Origin: JANQPX01 sp050633905
GTDB taxonomy: Bacteria > Pseudomonadota > Alphaproteobacteria > Geminicoccales > Geminicoccaceae
Direction of reading: 5' to 3'
Assembly (NCBI GenBank): GCA_050633905.1
Contig: JBOEHJ010000014.1
Coordinates: 1 to 64,000, forward strand
DNA: 64,000 bases
Part shown: positions 63,316 to 64,000 of the stretch, piece after piece
Numbering within the stretch: the stretch's first letter is position 1
Layout: each line of letters begins with the position of its first letter
Notes under the pieces: model-generated
The model's database searches: none
Seen by the model: the letters and a program-made list of their open reading frames with translations, nothing else
What the model was told of the DNA's origin: nothing
Position numbers and translations under genes: made by a program

Positions 63316-64000
63316 TTGGAAATTGCCCCCACCAATACAATCTGGGGCAGATGTGGAACGACAATCAAATCGGCTATCGGAACGTTGGCGCTGTTCGCCG
63401 CAGGACAGGCAGAAGCTGTGCCTTTCGTCCTGGAATTTGAAAGATTGGGTAACGTCGAACCGATCAAGGAGTTCTACAATGGAGGCCTGGATGGATTTGG
63501 CTGCGGCCCTGGCCTAGACTTCGATCTCAGTTTTGGCGCCGATGCACTCGCTGTCGTCGACTAGGATACAGGCGAGGGCGGCAATTTCGGCAACGAAACC
63601 TCTCCAGATACAATCATGTTCTTCCTAACCGGCAGCGTCATTCTCAAGGTGCCGAATGGGTTCGATCCCGGCCTTTCTTTCTTTTACTCGGCGATCAATT
63701 TTCCGAGTACTGTTCAGGTTTTCGAAGGTCCGGATGCTACCGGGATTTCTCTTGACGACTATTAGCATCGGGTAGACGCCGTTTAACGGTGCGCCGGATC
63801 CTAGGGGCCTGTTCTGTCCGTTTGTACCGATTGGGTCGTCATTTGCTGGCACTGCCTTCTCGATCGATTTCGGCGGCACATCCAACCAGATTGGTTTTGA
63901 CAACATCACCTTCGGCGCCGCCACCCCCGGAGGCTTCACGCCCATACCTGAACCGGTCTCGATGCTGACCCTCGGCGTCGGGCCTCCCGGGATAGCCGTT
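63316..64000 (+). pseudogene. Broken PEP-CTERM exoprotein gene (runs off the window)
   Basis: A coherent secreted-protein reading is spread over two frames with two in-frame stops. Frame one: a signal-like SAIGTLALFAAGQAEAVPFV, then LEFERLGNVEPIKEFYNGGL, a TAG at 63562-63564, and continuing TIMFFLTGSVILKVPNGFDP and FFYSAINFPSTVQVFEG up to another stop. The reading then shifts frame (with a further TAG near 63773) to TPFNGAPDP, FSIDFGGTSNQIGFDNITFG and ends with the PEP motif: FTPIPEPVSMLTLGVG. This is the standard C-terminal exosortase-sorting signal followed by the start of a hydrophobic helix. Because of the stops and frame change it should be non-functional unless sequencing errors are present. 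Confidence 0.75.

Overview
The window reads as a moderately GC-rich alphaproteobacterial chromosome. The evidence is gene content and order: yebC-ruvC-ruvA-ruvB-ybgC-tolQRAB-pal-cpoB-tilS-ftsH-glmM in one run, marR-ompR-histidine kinase-maf-aroE-coaE-dnaQ in another, a DUF3576 lipoprotein-leuS-lptE-holA run, and lineage markers such as the F1-ATPase zeta inhibitor (DUF1476), an SDHAF4-like protein (DUF1674), a Tim44-like protein, SecB and a dimeric NADP-isocitrate dehydrogenase. No rRNA, tRNA, CRISPR array, prophage or intact insertion sequence was seen. Nearly all of it is core genome.

Layout. 0.4-2 kb: fatty acyl-CoA ligase. 2.4-3.5 kb: an unrecognised membrane-anchored coiled-coil protein. 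3.5-4.6 kb: gene-poor, probably decayed. 4.6-5.8 kb: icd. 5.8-7.1 kb: gene-poor, with a sensor-kinase remnant. 7.3-9.1 kb: hslVU on the minus strand. 9.1-10.2 kb: no protein gene, but a convincing small-RNA unit (promoter, anti-Shine-Dalgarno tract, terminator). 10.2-10.6 kb: PilZ protein. 10.8-26.1 kb: Holliday-junction repair (ruv, interrupted by a glycosyltransferase gene), the Tol-Pal envelope system (with a 133-base run of N inside tolA), tilS, ftsH, glmM. 26.2-31.8 kb, minus strand: regulatory trio plus maf-aroE-coaE-dnaQ. 31.8-38.8 kb: ilvE, a LysM protein, LOG, secB, a histidine phosphatase, FxsA, Tim44-like, MltA. 39.1-42.6 kb: lutABC-smr, tightly overlapped. 42.7-48.5 kb: NRDE protein, DUF1476, DUF1674, DMT transporter, glycine-zipper lipoprotein, YbaK/ProX-type deacylase, AtuA pair. 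48.7-53.5 kb, minus: DUF3576-leuS-lptE-holA. 53.6-55.6 kb: two outer-membrane beta-barrels. 55.8-63.1 kb: JmjC cupin, yggS, S4 protein, SUV3-like helicase, htpG. 63.3-64 kb: a broken PEP-CTERM exoprotein gene running off the window.

The most unusual features are: (1) a family of eight dispersed repeats of up to about 90 bp, seven of which begin exactly on the TAG stop codon of the upstream gene and carry the hyphenated palindrome GTGGT-N3-ACCAC; (2) the candidate small RNA at 9752-9822; (3) a GT4-type glycosyltransferase gene overlapping ruvA and abutting ruvB. Promoters resembling the alphaproteobacterial heat-shock consensus lie upstream of both hslV and htpG.
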